This document shows positions 51,145 through 60,692 of a stretch of 64,000 nt of DNA, in pieces (position 1 is the stretch's first letter; the number at the start of each line of letters is the position of its first letter). Below the pieces are notes generated by a model. The model did no database searches and was not told the origin of the DNA. It saw only the letters and a program-made list of their open reading frames with translations. This DNA is from Cylicocyclus nassatus (Eukaryota > Nematoda > Chromadorea > Rhabditida > Strongylidae): the NCBI GenBank assembly GCA_958299035.1, contig CATQJL010000112.1, positions 51,318,491 to 51,382,490 of the forward strand. Direction: 5' to 3'. The position numbers and the translations under genes are program-made.

Positions 51145-51788
51145 CTTATAATAACGGGCTAAGGGTTATTTACGTGTTTTTGTGTGTGTGTGTGTGTCCG
51201 TCTGTTACGAAATTCGTAGAGCGTGTTCCAGCCAGCGTTTTAAGCCCAAATTTTGCATAGCGCATGCTACCTTCATGAAAGTTCAACGTGCAAAAGCACG
51301 AATAGATTCGTTGAATGGGTCCCTCAGAAATTGCGCGCCAAACGGATTTACCTGGCTTCTGTCCCGCAAAATTGGGTCCATATCACCACTTTTTGCAAAG
51401 TCCTGGATGTGTTTGGTAAGCAAATGTGCAAGCGATGGACTTTAGCCCAAAAAGTGGTCAAAAGTTTGCTACATAACGAAAACGGCGCCAGAAAGAGTTG
51501 GTTGCGTAAATGGTTAATTTGCTAAGGTTCTAGCTAAGCGTTTCAAAAGATTTTCGCACGGAGATGTAGCTCACGGTTACTATTGCCTTTAAGGGGACTA
51601 CCAAGCCATGACAACTTCAAAAACCTATTCAAATTTGCGTTTGTCTTCCTACGAAAAGTTTCATCCACGCGAAATCACCGATCTCACGTGAAAAAACTTT
51701 CTGAATGAGTAGCTGTTTACATTTAATTCGTGGTAGTCGACATAGTGCGGTAAGTTCCATTGCCACGATTTTACGAGAATGAGTAAGG
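51145..51788 (+). repeat. Left arm of the 2.8-kb foldback element
   Basis: Inverse partner of 53,262-53,918. It contains a (TG)n run at 51,181-51,197, whose counterpart on the right is a (CA)n tract. Conserved inner blocks are aaattgcgcgccaaacggat, aaaattgggtcc and gaatgagtagctgtttaca. Confidence 0.75.
51181..51197. repeat. (TG)n microsatellite
   Basis: Eight and a half TG units in the left arm of the foldback element. The matching tract on the right arm is at 53,860-53,882. Confidence 0.95.
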
Positions 51789-51855
51789 CACATAGATAGT
51801 ACAGCCAGTGCGAGCCTCTGCGAAGCAGAGGTGACGCACTGGTATGAAATGTGCC
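51787..51855. repeat. Nested stem-loop
   Basis: Three stems nest perfectly: ggcacat/atgtgcc (51,787-51,793 with 51,849-51,855), ccagtgcg/cgcactgg (51,805-51,812 with 51,835-51,842) and cctctgc/gcagagg around a GAA loop. It sits exactly where similarity between the two arms of the foldback element ends. A diverged copy of the inner part lies in inverse orientation at 54,164-54,200. Confidence 0.8.
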
Positions 51856-53029
51856 TATATTTTTGGCATATTTGTAGACGTAAATAGCCAAGATCCTCAT
51901 TATTGAAGAGTAGAGAGACTCATGTGACTAACATCATCAAAGACAGAAGTAATGCAAATGGCACGTTTCAAAGCATTCCTTCAAGCTTGAACAAACAATA
52001 TTGAAAGACAAAAAGAAGATAATTTAGACTGCTCCCAAACTCCGAAGAGGCAAAAACGCGTTAGTTAGGCTAACACCGCTGTTAAATCTCGGTGCTAACT
52101 GATCCATAGGCGCTGGAGTACAGCGGCTCAGCCTTGTCACAGTTTGAGAACCAATTATAGCAGTTTTGATTTAGGTAGAGCCATGAAATCACACATAATC
52201 CACCGCCTCGAATACTTCGATTACAATGAAGCCACTGCATTCAAGGAAAAATCTAAATTCTAACCTTGAATTTGTTTTGTTCGAGTTCTGTGCGGCTGTT
52301 CCCACATAACCTAACTTGAACCACATTAGAACTTCAAATAGTCATTCTCTGTCTGAGTACGATAGTTGGAATCATATATACTCAAATGGAATTCAACATA
52401 TTTAGGGCACAAACGTATAACCGGAATAACTGCTGGTGCCATATGACTTAAAACACTTCTGTACGCAAGCTAGTACCGTGCATGCATAAATTCAATATCT
52501 TCACTCTTACCCGTCCCATGTGCTTGATTATATGGTTGAAGACAATGTAGCTTAGAAAGACTCTAATTCATTTTGTTTGTGGAGAATGGAACCAAGTAAA
52601 TGCAATGCTTGTACTTAGACGCGGCGCGTATACCTCACAGGACCGCATTGACTGCGTTTACAGAAGTGAGCAAGGCTTACAGAGCTGCGCTTACGTTTCT
52701 ACACATCTACGCGCGCACAAATCCAATCCCACTTAAGTCTTGCTTCTCTCCCACTCTCAATTAGCAATGAAACTTACCTAAGAACGTTACAAATGAAGTG
52801 CTAGAAAATGTACATTTAAGAAGCTCTGCCATTAGAAGTCGGTGAGCTTAGACGAAAAAAGTTTTGGCAATGAAGAATGAATACGTTTTTCGAATAGTTA
52901 TAGAACTGTTAATGAAATGGTAGCTGCTACGAAAACAATAACTATTGTGTGCTACATATTTGAGCAAAAATCTTTTCAGATTATTGAGTAGAAGATTGAA
53001 AAACCGAGGATTTACTCAGCTATCTCTTC
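51856..53029. other. Central spacer of the foldback element, no gene seen
   Basis: About 1.2 kb of AT-rich sequence without a supported reading frame, repeat or RNA gene. Confidence 0.6.
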
Positions 53030-53261
53030 TTGGCGCCGTTTGAATGAGAACAGATCTTTTGCCAATTTTTTTGCATCGAAGCTTATGACTCACAGATATG
53101 CATGGATACAGAGCCATGCCTTTGCATTAACTGGTAATACAGGCCTCAATATATGGGTCGAAAGCCATGTGGACCGGTTACGCGGGCAGATTTTGAGGGA
53201 TCCGCTCAATGGATTCGCTTCTGCTTTTGCATATTGGGCTTGACATTTCTGTCAATCTAAG

Positions 53262-53918
53262 CCCTCGTTCTCGCATAATGATGGCATTGGGACTCACCGA
53301 GCGATGTTGACTATCATGAACAAAATGTAAACAACTACTCATTCCGAAAGCTTTTTTATGTGAAATCGGTGATTTCGCATGGATGAGACTTTTTGCAGGA
53401 GAACAAACGCAGATTTTCATAGGTTTTTAATTTTCCCATGTCTTGACAGTTGCAATGAGAACAGCAGGCACCGTCAGCTACATCTTTGTGCAAAAATCGT
53501 GTCAAATGATCCGGTAGAACCTCGGCAAAATGACCATTCACGCAACCAATACTTTTTGGCGCCGTTTTTGTAAAGTAATGGACTTTTGATCACTTTTTTG
53601 GGCCTATGTTCATGGCTTGCACATTTACATGGCATAAACATCCACGACTCTGCAAAAAGTGGAATTACGGACCCAATTTTGCGGCCCAAATGCAAAGTGG
53701 ATCCGTTTGACACGCAATTTCTGAGCGATCCACTCAACAATTCTGCTCGTGCTTTTGCATATTGGACTTTCTTGCGGGTAGCATGCGCTGTGCAAAATTT
53801 GAGCCCAGGAGGTTGGCTGGAGCACGCTCTACGAATTTCGTAACAGACACACTCTTACGCACACACACACAGACACACACACAAAGTCACGTAAACATCC
53901 TTAGCCCGTTATTATAAG
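53262..53918 (-). repeat. Right arm of the 2.8-kb foldback element
   Basis: Reads as the reverse complement of 51,145-51,788 with substantial divergence. It contains an interrupted (CA)n tract at 53,860-53,882. The block 53,553-53,765 has a second, diverged direct copy just inside the arm at about 53,030-53,240, sharing ttggcgccgttt at one end and gcttttgcatattgg at the other. Confidence 0.75.
53860..53882. repeat. (CA)n microsatellite, interrupted
   Basis: CA repeat with one AGA interruption, in the right arm of the foldback element; it is the inverse counterpart of the tract at 51,181-51,197. Confidence 0.9.
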
Positions 53919-54163
53919 TTATGATATTACTTCTTACATCGTCTATACAAGTTTAATTCCCTATTTTTTCTAAACTATTTGGTGACTGAACTTGAGCTAA
54001 CCTACTGGATGTTTTTTTTGTTTTGTTCTTCGTATTTATAGAACTCTCCATGTTCGTATTGTACTTTCCACCCGAAGAATTTCGCATGACCAACAACGAC
54101 GGAAGCGCGAAGTTTCTCACAGGTTCCTATCTACTGTTTCGTTAGTTGTTAGCTTATCTGTGA

Positions 54164-54200
54164 CCAGTACGTCACCTCTGCTTCGCAGAAGCTCGTCAGC
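54164..54200 (-). repeat. Diverged inverse copy of the 51.8-kb stem-loop
   Basis: Read on the minus strand, this matches the inner part of the stem-loop at 51,805-51,842 at about 31 of 34 positions around the core tctgcgaagcagaggtgacg. The inner cttctgc/gcagagg hairpin is nearly kept; the outer stem is lost. Confidence 0.65.
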
Positions 54201-54530
54201 TTATTTACGATATTCTCATGTTTATTGGTGTTTTGTTTATATCCGCTTACATATACATAAGTGGTTGGCATGATTTAGCGAGCACTAATTATGATTTTAT
54301 GTTTCGTATCTCAACGTTCAATTGTTTCCTTATTGTTTCTTACTTTGGTTACTTCATCATTATCAATTGTATCCTTCTCACATACCTCACAGAGTTCACA
54401 GCGAAATCACAGTTCTTCCACAGAACCCCTCAGAGTTAATCACAGGCTACTCGGATGGCATATATTGAACTTATGCTCGCTATGTATTATTTATCGTCGT
54501 AGTGCATTATAGTTGTTAGTCGCTTTGAGT

Positions 54531-54538
54531 TATAAAGG
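54531..54538 (+). promoter_or_regulatory. TATA-like box in the putative LTR
   Basis: tataaagg about 110 bp before the LTR end and about 320 bp before the gag ATG. The position is compatible with the U3/R boundary of an LTR. Function is inferred. Confidence 0.4.
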
Positions 54539-54644
54539 TTTAATTAGCCAAGTTTGAGGTGTGCTCGCTGTGCGTAATCCCGCGTGGCAGCAATCAATCA
54601 CAGTACACCCACCGCGCACATAACTGACTCACCGACGGTACAAC

Positions 54645-54657
54645 TGGTGCATCGGCC
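54645..54657 (+). promoter_or_regulatory. Retrotransposon primer-binding site for tRNA-Gly
   Basis: tggtgcatcggcc is the complement of CCA plus the last ten bases of typical eukaryotic tRNA-Gly (...GGCCGATGCA). It lies two bases after the LTR end and about 200 bp before gag, the right place for priming minus-strand DNA synthesis. Confidence 0.75.
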
Positions 54658-54853
54658 AAATAGAGGTACAATTTCTTGTTAACGAGTAACGCTTTCAACT
54701 AACAAGCTGCACGTCACTCACACAGTTAGCACAGTATTGCACAGCGAGTCACGGAAAAAGTCACCTCACAGTTACCTCACAGGTCCCTCACAGTAAGAGT
54801 CATAGTTTCCGCGTAACGAATCACAGTATTTTACATAACTAACTCAACTAACC

Positions 54854-55381
54854 ATGAGCAGTACAATAAGATCACTGAAAGGACCCGTCACAAAAAGAAA
54901 CGACGCAGCGATAAAGTGGCTGCAGGACTCCATCCGAGCGCTCGCAAATATACAAGCCAAGGAAAGCGCAAAGAGGATAAAAACCTGGGAGAGGTACATC
55001 GAGCTTCTCAAAATGTCATTGCCAAAGCTAACCAGGGCTTTTGATGAAGATCCAGAGACCATAGAACAGGAGGAGGACCACCTGGACAAATACAAAGAAA
55101 AGACCTAGGCAACAATAATGAAGCTACACGAGCACAGGACACGGCTGGAAGAAGCCCAGGAGGACAATATCGGGACTGACACAGACGGCACTTTTAGCCA
55201 AGCTGCAGTCAATAGACTCCCGATTATCTCTCTCCCAACATTTACAGGGAAAAAATGGGAATGGGATAACTTCTGGGCCTTATACAAAGCCAATGTCCAC
55301 GACCAGAACCTAACACAGCTGCAAAAAATCAATTATTTGCTGGCAATCCCTGAGCAGGGCCGGGACGAGGTGGGCAAATGA
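54854..55381 (+). pseudogene. BEL/Pao retrotransposon gag, 5' fragment, interrupted by TAG
   Basis: Gag is the structural protein that packages the retrotransposon RNA. The frame begins at ATG 54,854 (context accATGa). The first 84 codons are charged and helical, and TAG follows at 55,106-55,108. The same frame then continues through RTRLEEAQED to LPIISLPTFTGKKWEWDNFW and HDQNLTQLQKINYLL, the hallmark gag core of BEL/Pao elements (DUF1759-like: LP.i.LP.F.G...W..FW..). It stops at 55,379-55,381. The rest of gag and all of pol (protease, RT, RNase H, integrase) are missing, and an unrelated repeat begins at about 55,384, so this is a 3'-truncated copy. The upstream primer-binding site supports the assignment. 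Confidence 0.85.
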
Positions 55382-55383
55382 CA

Positions 55384-57020
55384 AGCTGGAAATCGTTTTG
55401 GAGCCAAAAAGCAAAGGGGATATCGTTTTTACGAAATCCGGGGGCGGAGCCCCGGAAGAAGAATCCAAGTGCAAGCAAAAGAAGGTCGAATCATGCTTAC
55501 CTTATACATCTAATTCATCGGAAAATAGTTTTCATAAACCCCAACGCACCGCAGACTTCTCGCGCACTACGCCGCGTTGCCGCTAATTGCCGTGTGCGCG
55601 ACGTCGCATGAGCGATGCCGTTGAACAGCATGATTACATGATCAGTTCTCAATGCAGGCGTAATGATATAGCACCAAATTACGTAAGCGAACAAAGAGAG
55701 GCTAGTAGAAACAAAGTATGAAATATTATGAAAAAATAAGTGAATGCGAGGTGTAATAAGCATTTTTTTTTCAAAAATTTTGCAAAACTGGTAAATGAAG
55801 ATGTGAATTCAAATGGCTCGTTTGCGGCGCACAGATGACCATATGAAACTTGGTAGATACATGCACACGGGCCTGCAGGGCTTATCTTAGAAGTTTCATT
55901 TGAAAAATTATGTGAATGAAGGTTGTTGCAAGCTTTTTTCTGAAATTTCCCACTATCAAGAAAATGGAAAAATGGCTCGTTTGCAGCGCAGAGAAAACGA
56001 AATCGCGCGAGACTTGGTGTGTATACGCGCAGTAGGACTAAGAAATAATGTATGAAAAATTATGAAAAACTAATGTGAATGAAGAGCGTACTTAACTTTT
56101 TTTCAAATTAGGTGGCCCACCTAATGACCACCTGAGGTGGGCAAAACTTTCAACTCACATAATTTTTTCAAAATTTTTACACAAATCTGTTGTTCACCTA
56201 AAGCTTACTATATGGTGAAATTTTGGTTCCGAAACTCCTCCTCTTTTCTTTGTTAGAGCCCAAAATTCGCTCAGCAGCCTAGCTTTCTAAGATGGAAAGC
56301 GCGCCTCAGTCAATCGATACGTGCGGGAACGGCGTCTCTTAGACCTATGACTGCGTTAGAATTAAATAACAACCTTCACAACTGTGTAGCAAGGGGACTA
56401 ACTACGACAGAACAACGACAGTTGTGGGACAAACTGTCAACAATCGCAGCGCCATCTGCAGTAACTTGTAATTGAATATAAAAATTTGTGCATCAAGAAC
56501 AGGGCTCGGCACAAGTGGCTCAAGGAGCAAGATGGTTATCGTTTTGAAGAAAAAAGCAAAAAGGATATCGTTTTTGCGGAGTTCGAGGAGGAAAAAATGT
56601 ATGTACGAGCTTAGTTTGTTGTATATGTAAAGATTGCCGATATCTTCGTGCAAAATCGGAGTACTGAAACAGGAGAAAATATACAAAAATCTTCTGATAC
56701 GTAAGGCAATTTTGAACTAAATTAAGAAAAAATTAAACGAGTGAAAAACTTCGACGAGTTGGCGAAAACTCACCCAATAACACGGCAATTCTTACATCTC
56801 TCCTTGCTCAAAAACAAAATTTATCTCAAAACGGTAAACACATGAGCCGTACACATACATACTCCCAATTTTAGTTATGTGAAAAAAAAAAGTTATGTGA
56901 ACTGAAAACGTGGCAATTTTTTCGGAGCTGGGTGGCTTTCCCGCCACCTGGACAACCACCTAAGGTGCCTGTGAGTCTAGCTTTCTCTTAATCCACATAA
57001 TTTTTCCACATATATCACAT
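55384..57020. repeat. Two diverged direct copies of an unidentified dispersed repeat
   Basis: Two landmarks occur twice in the same order. First, aatcgttttgg...ggatatcgttttt at 55,390-55,432 and its diverged form at 56,534-56,585. Second, a gaggtggg/ccacct-rich block followed by cacataattttt at 56,098-56,185 and at about 56,926-57,015. Inside the first copy is a degenerate tandem repeat of about 155-170 bp (gaaaaattatgtgaatgaag-like block near 55,713, 55,899 and 56,053; tcgtttgc.gcgca at 55,818 and 55,977). A GC-rich hairpin cgggggcggagccccg lies near 55,438. I do not recognise the family and see no coding capacity. Confidence 0.45.
56107..56125. repeat. Short palindrome
   Basis: attaggtgg, one base, then ccacctaat: a perfect nine-base inverted pair inside the dispersed repeat. 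It resembles two mariner tips joined head to head but is too short to classify. Confidence 0.5.
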
Positions 57021-57253
57021 AGGCCATATATCACATTTTTCTACATCAAAAACCCTACAATTAGCTTTTGAATCTCTCAAACCTCTCTATCTCACCCAGT
57101 TGCAGGCCCCCAGATACTTTGTATGGTGGCGACAAGCTTGCAGGCGCGCAGTAGCGCGCGCCGTACACGACATGCCGCCAATTCGGAAAATAAATATTTC
57201 AAATTTTTTTCCTTCTGTTTAATGTTTTTTCATCCTTTGTTCCATTATTTTTT

Positions 57254-57266
57254 CTTACTCGATTGA
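57254..57266 (+). repeat. Probable target-site duplication, left copy (PLE)
   Basis: cttactcgattga is present here and at 60,680-60,692, flanking the Penelope-like element. The first five bases of the right copy also belong to the element's inverted arm, so the strict duplication may be only tcgattga. Confidence 0.7.
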
Positions 57267-57309
57267 ATTTTCCATGTGTTCTCGTCTTGAAACCTGGGCA
57301 TCTTCGACT

Positions 57310-58141
57310 GTAAGTTTAGTGTTTATATTTCTTATGCCGCACAGGTTGGTATGGTGGATCTTTATCGACCTAACGTTTCGAACAACTCGCCTTCGTCGGA
57401 GGTCTGAAAAGGATTGTAGTTTACGTACCCGTTGTGCTGTGCCGCCAAACATCTCGTCTGAGTCCGCTTCGCTTGACGTTTTCTCAGACGTAACGTACTG
57501 GGAACATCAAATGAGGGCAAACGAACCTTCGGTCCACCAATGAGTCAATAGTCCGCACTAGATCAGTGTGACGGACATCACTGAGCTGTGCCCAGTGAGT
57601 CCTGCTACTTATAGTGTGCGGTATCGAGCTCACACAATGATATCAATGGTAGTAGATCACTCGTTATCGTCAGACATTCATTTCTGTTGTTCATACTCGG
57701 ATTACGAGAGTATATCCACGCCGCTTTAAGGGTCTTTCGTGCTAGAATGTCAGCCTCAAACGCTAGGATGACACATTTAACGCTAAAATCATTGCCGCCG
57801 TGCTCTTCAAACTTATGCTTGCCTAACGGAGACAATAGATTTCCCCGCCTCATGTTGGCCAAATGCTCGCTCACTCTAGTACTTAGAGGTCTACCCGTCT
57901 CTCCAATGTACGCTGTTCTGCAAGTCAAGCATTCTAATTGGTAGACAGTTCCGGATTTGGCGCAGTCCCCAATTTTCCCGTAAGGACAGACTATGCAGTT
58001 CCTTGATACACATTCAACATCATAAACTCTGTTTCTGACCAACCGCCTTTTGATATTATCGCTAGGAATGTCAATCAGCATGACTTCATTTTGCAGCTGT
58101 GCTCGCAGAATGCATTGTCTTATGGCCTCGCTGATTTTATC
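57310..58141 (-). repeat. Left inverted arm of PLE (832 bp)
   Basis: Pairs with 59,853-60,684. It contains the C-terminal about 180 codons (linker and GIY-YIG domain), the stop at 57,605, and about 295 bp of 3' untranslated sequence with a hammerhead-like motif. Confidence 0.93.
57367..57404 (-). ncRNA. Hammerhead-ribozyme-like motif in PLE left arm
   Basis: On the minus strand, a stem gacct/aggtc encloses ccgacga, a short irregular stem, then gaaac and gtt before aggtc. The layout CUGANGA - stem II - GAAA - NUH of a minimal type I hammerhead is matched with one deviation in the core (ccgacga for CUGACGA, U4 to C) and a weak stem II. Hammerheads are known in PLE terminal regions. Whether this one cleaves is uncertain. 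Confidence 0.45.
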
Positions 58142-59831
58142 GGAAACAAAGGGTATGCACAAAGGAATCTTGTTGTTCTTGTTGCGCTCCGTAAGACTAA
58201 TACAATCACAACAGTTAGACTGTCTTTTACGTGATCGTCCTGTTCCAAGCATATAGCCATTACTGAGTGCAATGTCAGCCGCCAATTGTCGTCACTCGCG
58301 TCGCTCGTCATCGCCTGTACACATTTCGGTAGCAGTTTTGAACATGTTATGTATAACAGCATGTTTAACTGCTGAGGGTGAGCTGACGTAGCGTGTAAGA
58401 GGATGTTTCTAGAGCTTTCCTTTCTGTACCATTTTACGCGAACGGTATTGTTACATAAGCTGACCTGTGTATTCAGAAAAGAAAGCCATCCACCGCGAGG
58501 TGTTTCACGTGTAAGCCGGATGTACTGTGATTGCTGATTCAAAATTCGAAAACACTCATCCATTTCGGATTGTGTTTAGGTTACGATACAGCAATCATCG
58601 ATGTATCGGCAGCACATCGTTGGAAAGCGTGCGAGTACTGGTTTTTCGATCTTACTCATGTAACATATTGCTATGACTGGAGCAAGTCTTTGGCCCATTG
58701 CGAGTCCTCTGACTTGAGAGTAGTAATTTCCATACCATTTAAATATGTTACACTTGAGGCATTCTCTGACTAAAACCAGTATGCACTTTATGCTCAAACC
58801 AAAGGTGTTGATGTTAGAGTAGTACTTGTCCAGCATTTCCGAGAGCGCTTGCAAAGCATCAACATGGACGTTAGTGTATAGAGATGTTACATCAAACGAT
58901 TCTATGACACTGTTGGTTCATGTTTCAGCTGTTGTAGCTGCTCAATGAATTGACGTGTGTTAGACAAGTGCGCTGTAACCTTTGTGAGCAATTGGCTTAA
59001 GATTTTGTTTAGAAACCAAGATATTCGGTCGGTGGGACCACCTACGCAGCTTATGATCGGGCGAATCTTGTACGTTTCGGGCGACATGGAGCTGGTCTCG
59101 TGAGTCGCTACTTTATGAGTTTTCAGCAAGTGATAGAATACGGGACAGTTTGGATTGTTCACTTTCAGTCTCTTCACGAAATTATCATCAAGCCCTGCTG
59201 ATCTACTGACACTAATCCAAACCTCGTTCAACCTTTTGCACTGTGACTGAAAATCTCTAGAAGTAGCATGTTGGTAAATTGTCGTATCAGATAAATGCAA
59301 TCGTGCAATTTCTCTGTCTAGACTTTTGGGCATCACTACAAACTCTCCGCCTTTGTCGCTTATCGATAACCGGATAGATCCCTTAGCTAACATATCGCGC
59401 ATCTCTTTGTAACCTTTCCATTGTTCGCGTGTCAGGTTTGTCTGATGGACTCCCCTGAATTTGTTAAGAACATGTAAGATCTCAGTAGAAAGGATGCGGA
59501 ACTTTATATCAGGCGCGAGCATGGGTTCGGGTTCTCTATACAATAAGCGAGGAAACGGTATTATTGGCAGCACTGCTTTCTCCGTTGCAATAGTCTGGGT
59601 GTTGTCAAGCTTAGCTTTCAATCTCAGTGAGTCACGCACTTTATGTAAATTACCCAAGGCTTTACGGCAGAATGATGCGTTTATGCTTTGCGATATCGAG
59701 AAAGATGGACCGAGACTGAGGAACTCGGTAGCATGCGCAGACAAATGAATGTTGCCGATAGTAGTGACCCTCCCAGAAACTTCATTGGTAGCTGTCGAGT
59801 CAATAGAGTGGTGGTTTCGAAGGCGACAAAC
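57605..59831 (-). pseudogene. PLE reverse transcriptase + GIY-YIG endonuclease polyprotein, broken
   Basis: The RT copies the element RNA and the GIY-YIG nuclease nicks the target. The frame is open from a TAG at 59,832-59,834 and has no ATG there, so its 5' end is truncated. In order: ATEFLSLGP (conserved PLE N-terminal block), GGEFVVMPK, PVFYHLLKTHK, IRPIISCVGGPTDRISWFLN, then a frameshift near 58,910 into SFDVTSLYTNV (RT motif A). GLAMGQRLAPVIA (motif B) and YIDDC (catalytic motif C) follow, then an in-frame TAA at 58,576-58,578, the thumb segment (VKWYRKESS...HATSAHPQQL) and a second frameshift near 58,290. The last part has a cysteine-rich linker (CVSRNCIVCPYGKIGDC) and the nuclease VYQLEC...AYIGETGRPLSTRVSEHL. 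The total of about 740 codons fits the family. Catalytic residues are intact, so the lesions look recent. Confidence 0.93.
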
Positions 59832-59852
59832 CTAAAACGACAAACCTAATAA

Positions 59853-60389
59853 GATAAAATCAGCGAGGCCATAAGACAATGCATTCTGCGAGCACAGCTG
59901 CAAAATGAAGTCATGCTGATTGACATTCCTAGCGATAATATCAAAAGACGGTTGGTCAGAAACAGAGTTTATGATGTTGAATGTGTATCAAGGAACTGCA
60001 TAGTCTGTCCTTACGGGAAAATTGGGGACTGCGCCAAATCCGGAACTGTCTACCAATTAGAATGCTTGACTTGCAGAACAGCGTACATTGGAGGGATGGG
60101 TAGACCTCTAAGTACTAGAGTGAGCGAGCATTTGGCCAACATGAGGCGGGGAAATCTATTGTCTCCGTTAGGCAAGCATAAGTTTGAAGAGCACGGCGGC
60201 AATGATTTTAGCGTTAAATGTGTCATCCTAGCGTTTGAGGCTGACATTCTAGCACGAAAGACCCTTGAAGCGGCGTGGATATACTCTCGTAATCCGAGTA
60301 TGAACAACAGAAATGAATGTCTGACGATAACGAGTGATCTACTACCATTGATATCATTGTGTGAGCTCGATACCGCACACTATAAGTAG
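59853..60389 (+). pseudogene. Second, 5'-truncated copy of the PLE GIY-YIG endonuclease domain
   Basis: The frame is open from the arm junction (DKISEAIRQCILRAQLQNEV) through the first ATG at 59,913 to the stop at 60,387-60,389, about 178 codons. It has the whole cysteine-rich linker and nuclease domain but no RT. The nuclease signature reads AYIGGMGRPLST instead of AYIGETGRPLST in the other arm, so the conserved ET after YIG is altered. As a fragment with no upstream coding part it is unlikely to be translated on its own. Confidence 0.85.
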
Positions 60390-60589
60390 CAGGACTCACT
60401 GGGCACAGCTCAGTGATGTCCGTCACACTGATCTAGTGCGGACTATTGACTCATTGGTGGACCGAAGGTTCGTTTGCCCTCATTTGATGTTCCCAGTACG
60501 TTACGTCTGAGAAAACGTCAAGCGAAGCGGACTCAGACGAGATGTTTGGCGGCACAGCACAACGGGTACGTAAACAACAATCCTTTTCA

Positions 60590-60627
60590 GACCTCCGACG
60601 AAGACGAGTTGTTCGAAACGTTAGGTC
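60590..60627 (+). ncRNA. Hammerhead-ribozyme-like motif in PLE right arm
   Basis: Inverse counterpart of the motif at 57,367-57,404: gacct, ccgacga, gaaac, gtt, aggtc. It differs from the left copy by one base in the stem II loop region (gaagacg versus gaaggcg). Confidence 0.45.
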
Positions 60628-60679
60628 GATAAAGATCCACCATACCAACCTGTGCGGCATAAGAAATATAAACACTAAA

Positions 60680-60692
60680 CTTACTCGATTGA
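60680..60692 (+). repeat. Probable target-site duplication, right copy (PLE)
   Basis: cttactcgattga, matching 57,254-57,266. Confidence 0.7.

Larger units (their letters stand above)
51145..53918. mobile_element. 2.8-kb non-coding foldback element with long diverged inverted arms
   Basis: The outer ends cttataataacgggctaa (51,145-51,162) and ttagcccgttattataag (53,901-53,918) are exact inverse copies. Similarity continues inward through a GT/CA microsatellite, cgaaattcgtagagcgtg, ttggcgcc/ggcgcc and cgaaatcaccgat to about 51,788 on the left and 53,262 on the right, so each arm is about 650 bp with many mismatches and small gaps. Between them lie about 1.45 kb with no gene. I see no transposase and no clear target-site duplication. 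It may be a foldback transposon or two inverted copies of a dispersed repeat. Open frames in the arms (for example RKIGS...PLFA.SWM in both) are partly conserved but not recognised. Confidence 0.7.
54051..54642 (+). repeat. Probable 5' LTR of a BEL/Pao retrotransposon
   Basis: The right edge is supported: the sequence ends ...ggtaca two bases before a primer-binding site. The left edge is inferred from a TGTTCG start, typical of LTRs of this group, giving about 592 bp. A TATA-like tataaagg lies at 54,531. No second LTR is in the window, so the edges cannot be confirmed. The region is rich in the short motif ctcacag. Confidence 0.5.
57267..60679 (-). mobile_element. Penelope-like retroelement (PLE) with inverted terminal arms
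   Basis: The element consists of a 44-bp left tail (57,267-57,309), an inverted arm (57,310-58,141), the RT-coding body on the minus strand, and a second arm (59,853-60,684) that is the inverse of the first. The arms are 832 bp each with only a handful of mismatches (about 99% by eye). Each arm carries the GIY-YIG endonuclease end of the coding region plus the 3' untranslated part. PLEs commonly insert with a partial second copy in tandem or inverse orientation and with a short extra tail, which is what is seen. The coding region is degraded, so this copy is not autonomous. Confidence 0.9.
59853..60684 (+). repeat. Right inverted arm of PLE (832 bp)
   Basis: Inverse copy of 57,310-58,141. 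The junction with the main copy is at 59,852/59,853, where the shared gataaaatcagcg begins. Visible differences between arms are few, for example ctctcc versus atccct at the nuclease motif and gtagtt versus gttgtt near the 3' end. Confidence 0.93.

Noticed and set aside
51182..51525. Small proteins in the arms of the foldback element
   Set aside because: Fragments such as RKIGS...PLFA.SWM are shared by both arms only because the DNA is duplicated; frames are broken and no domain is recognisable.
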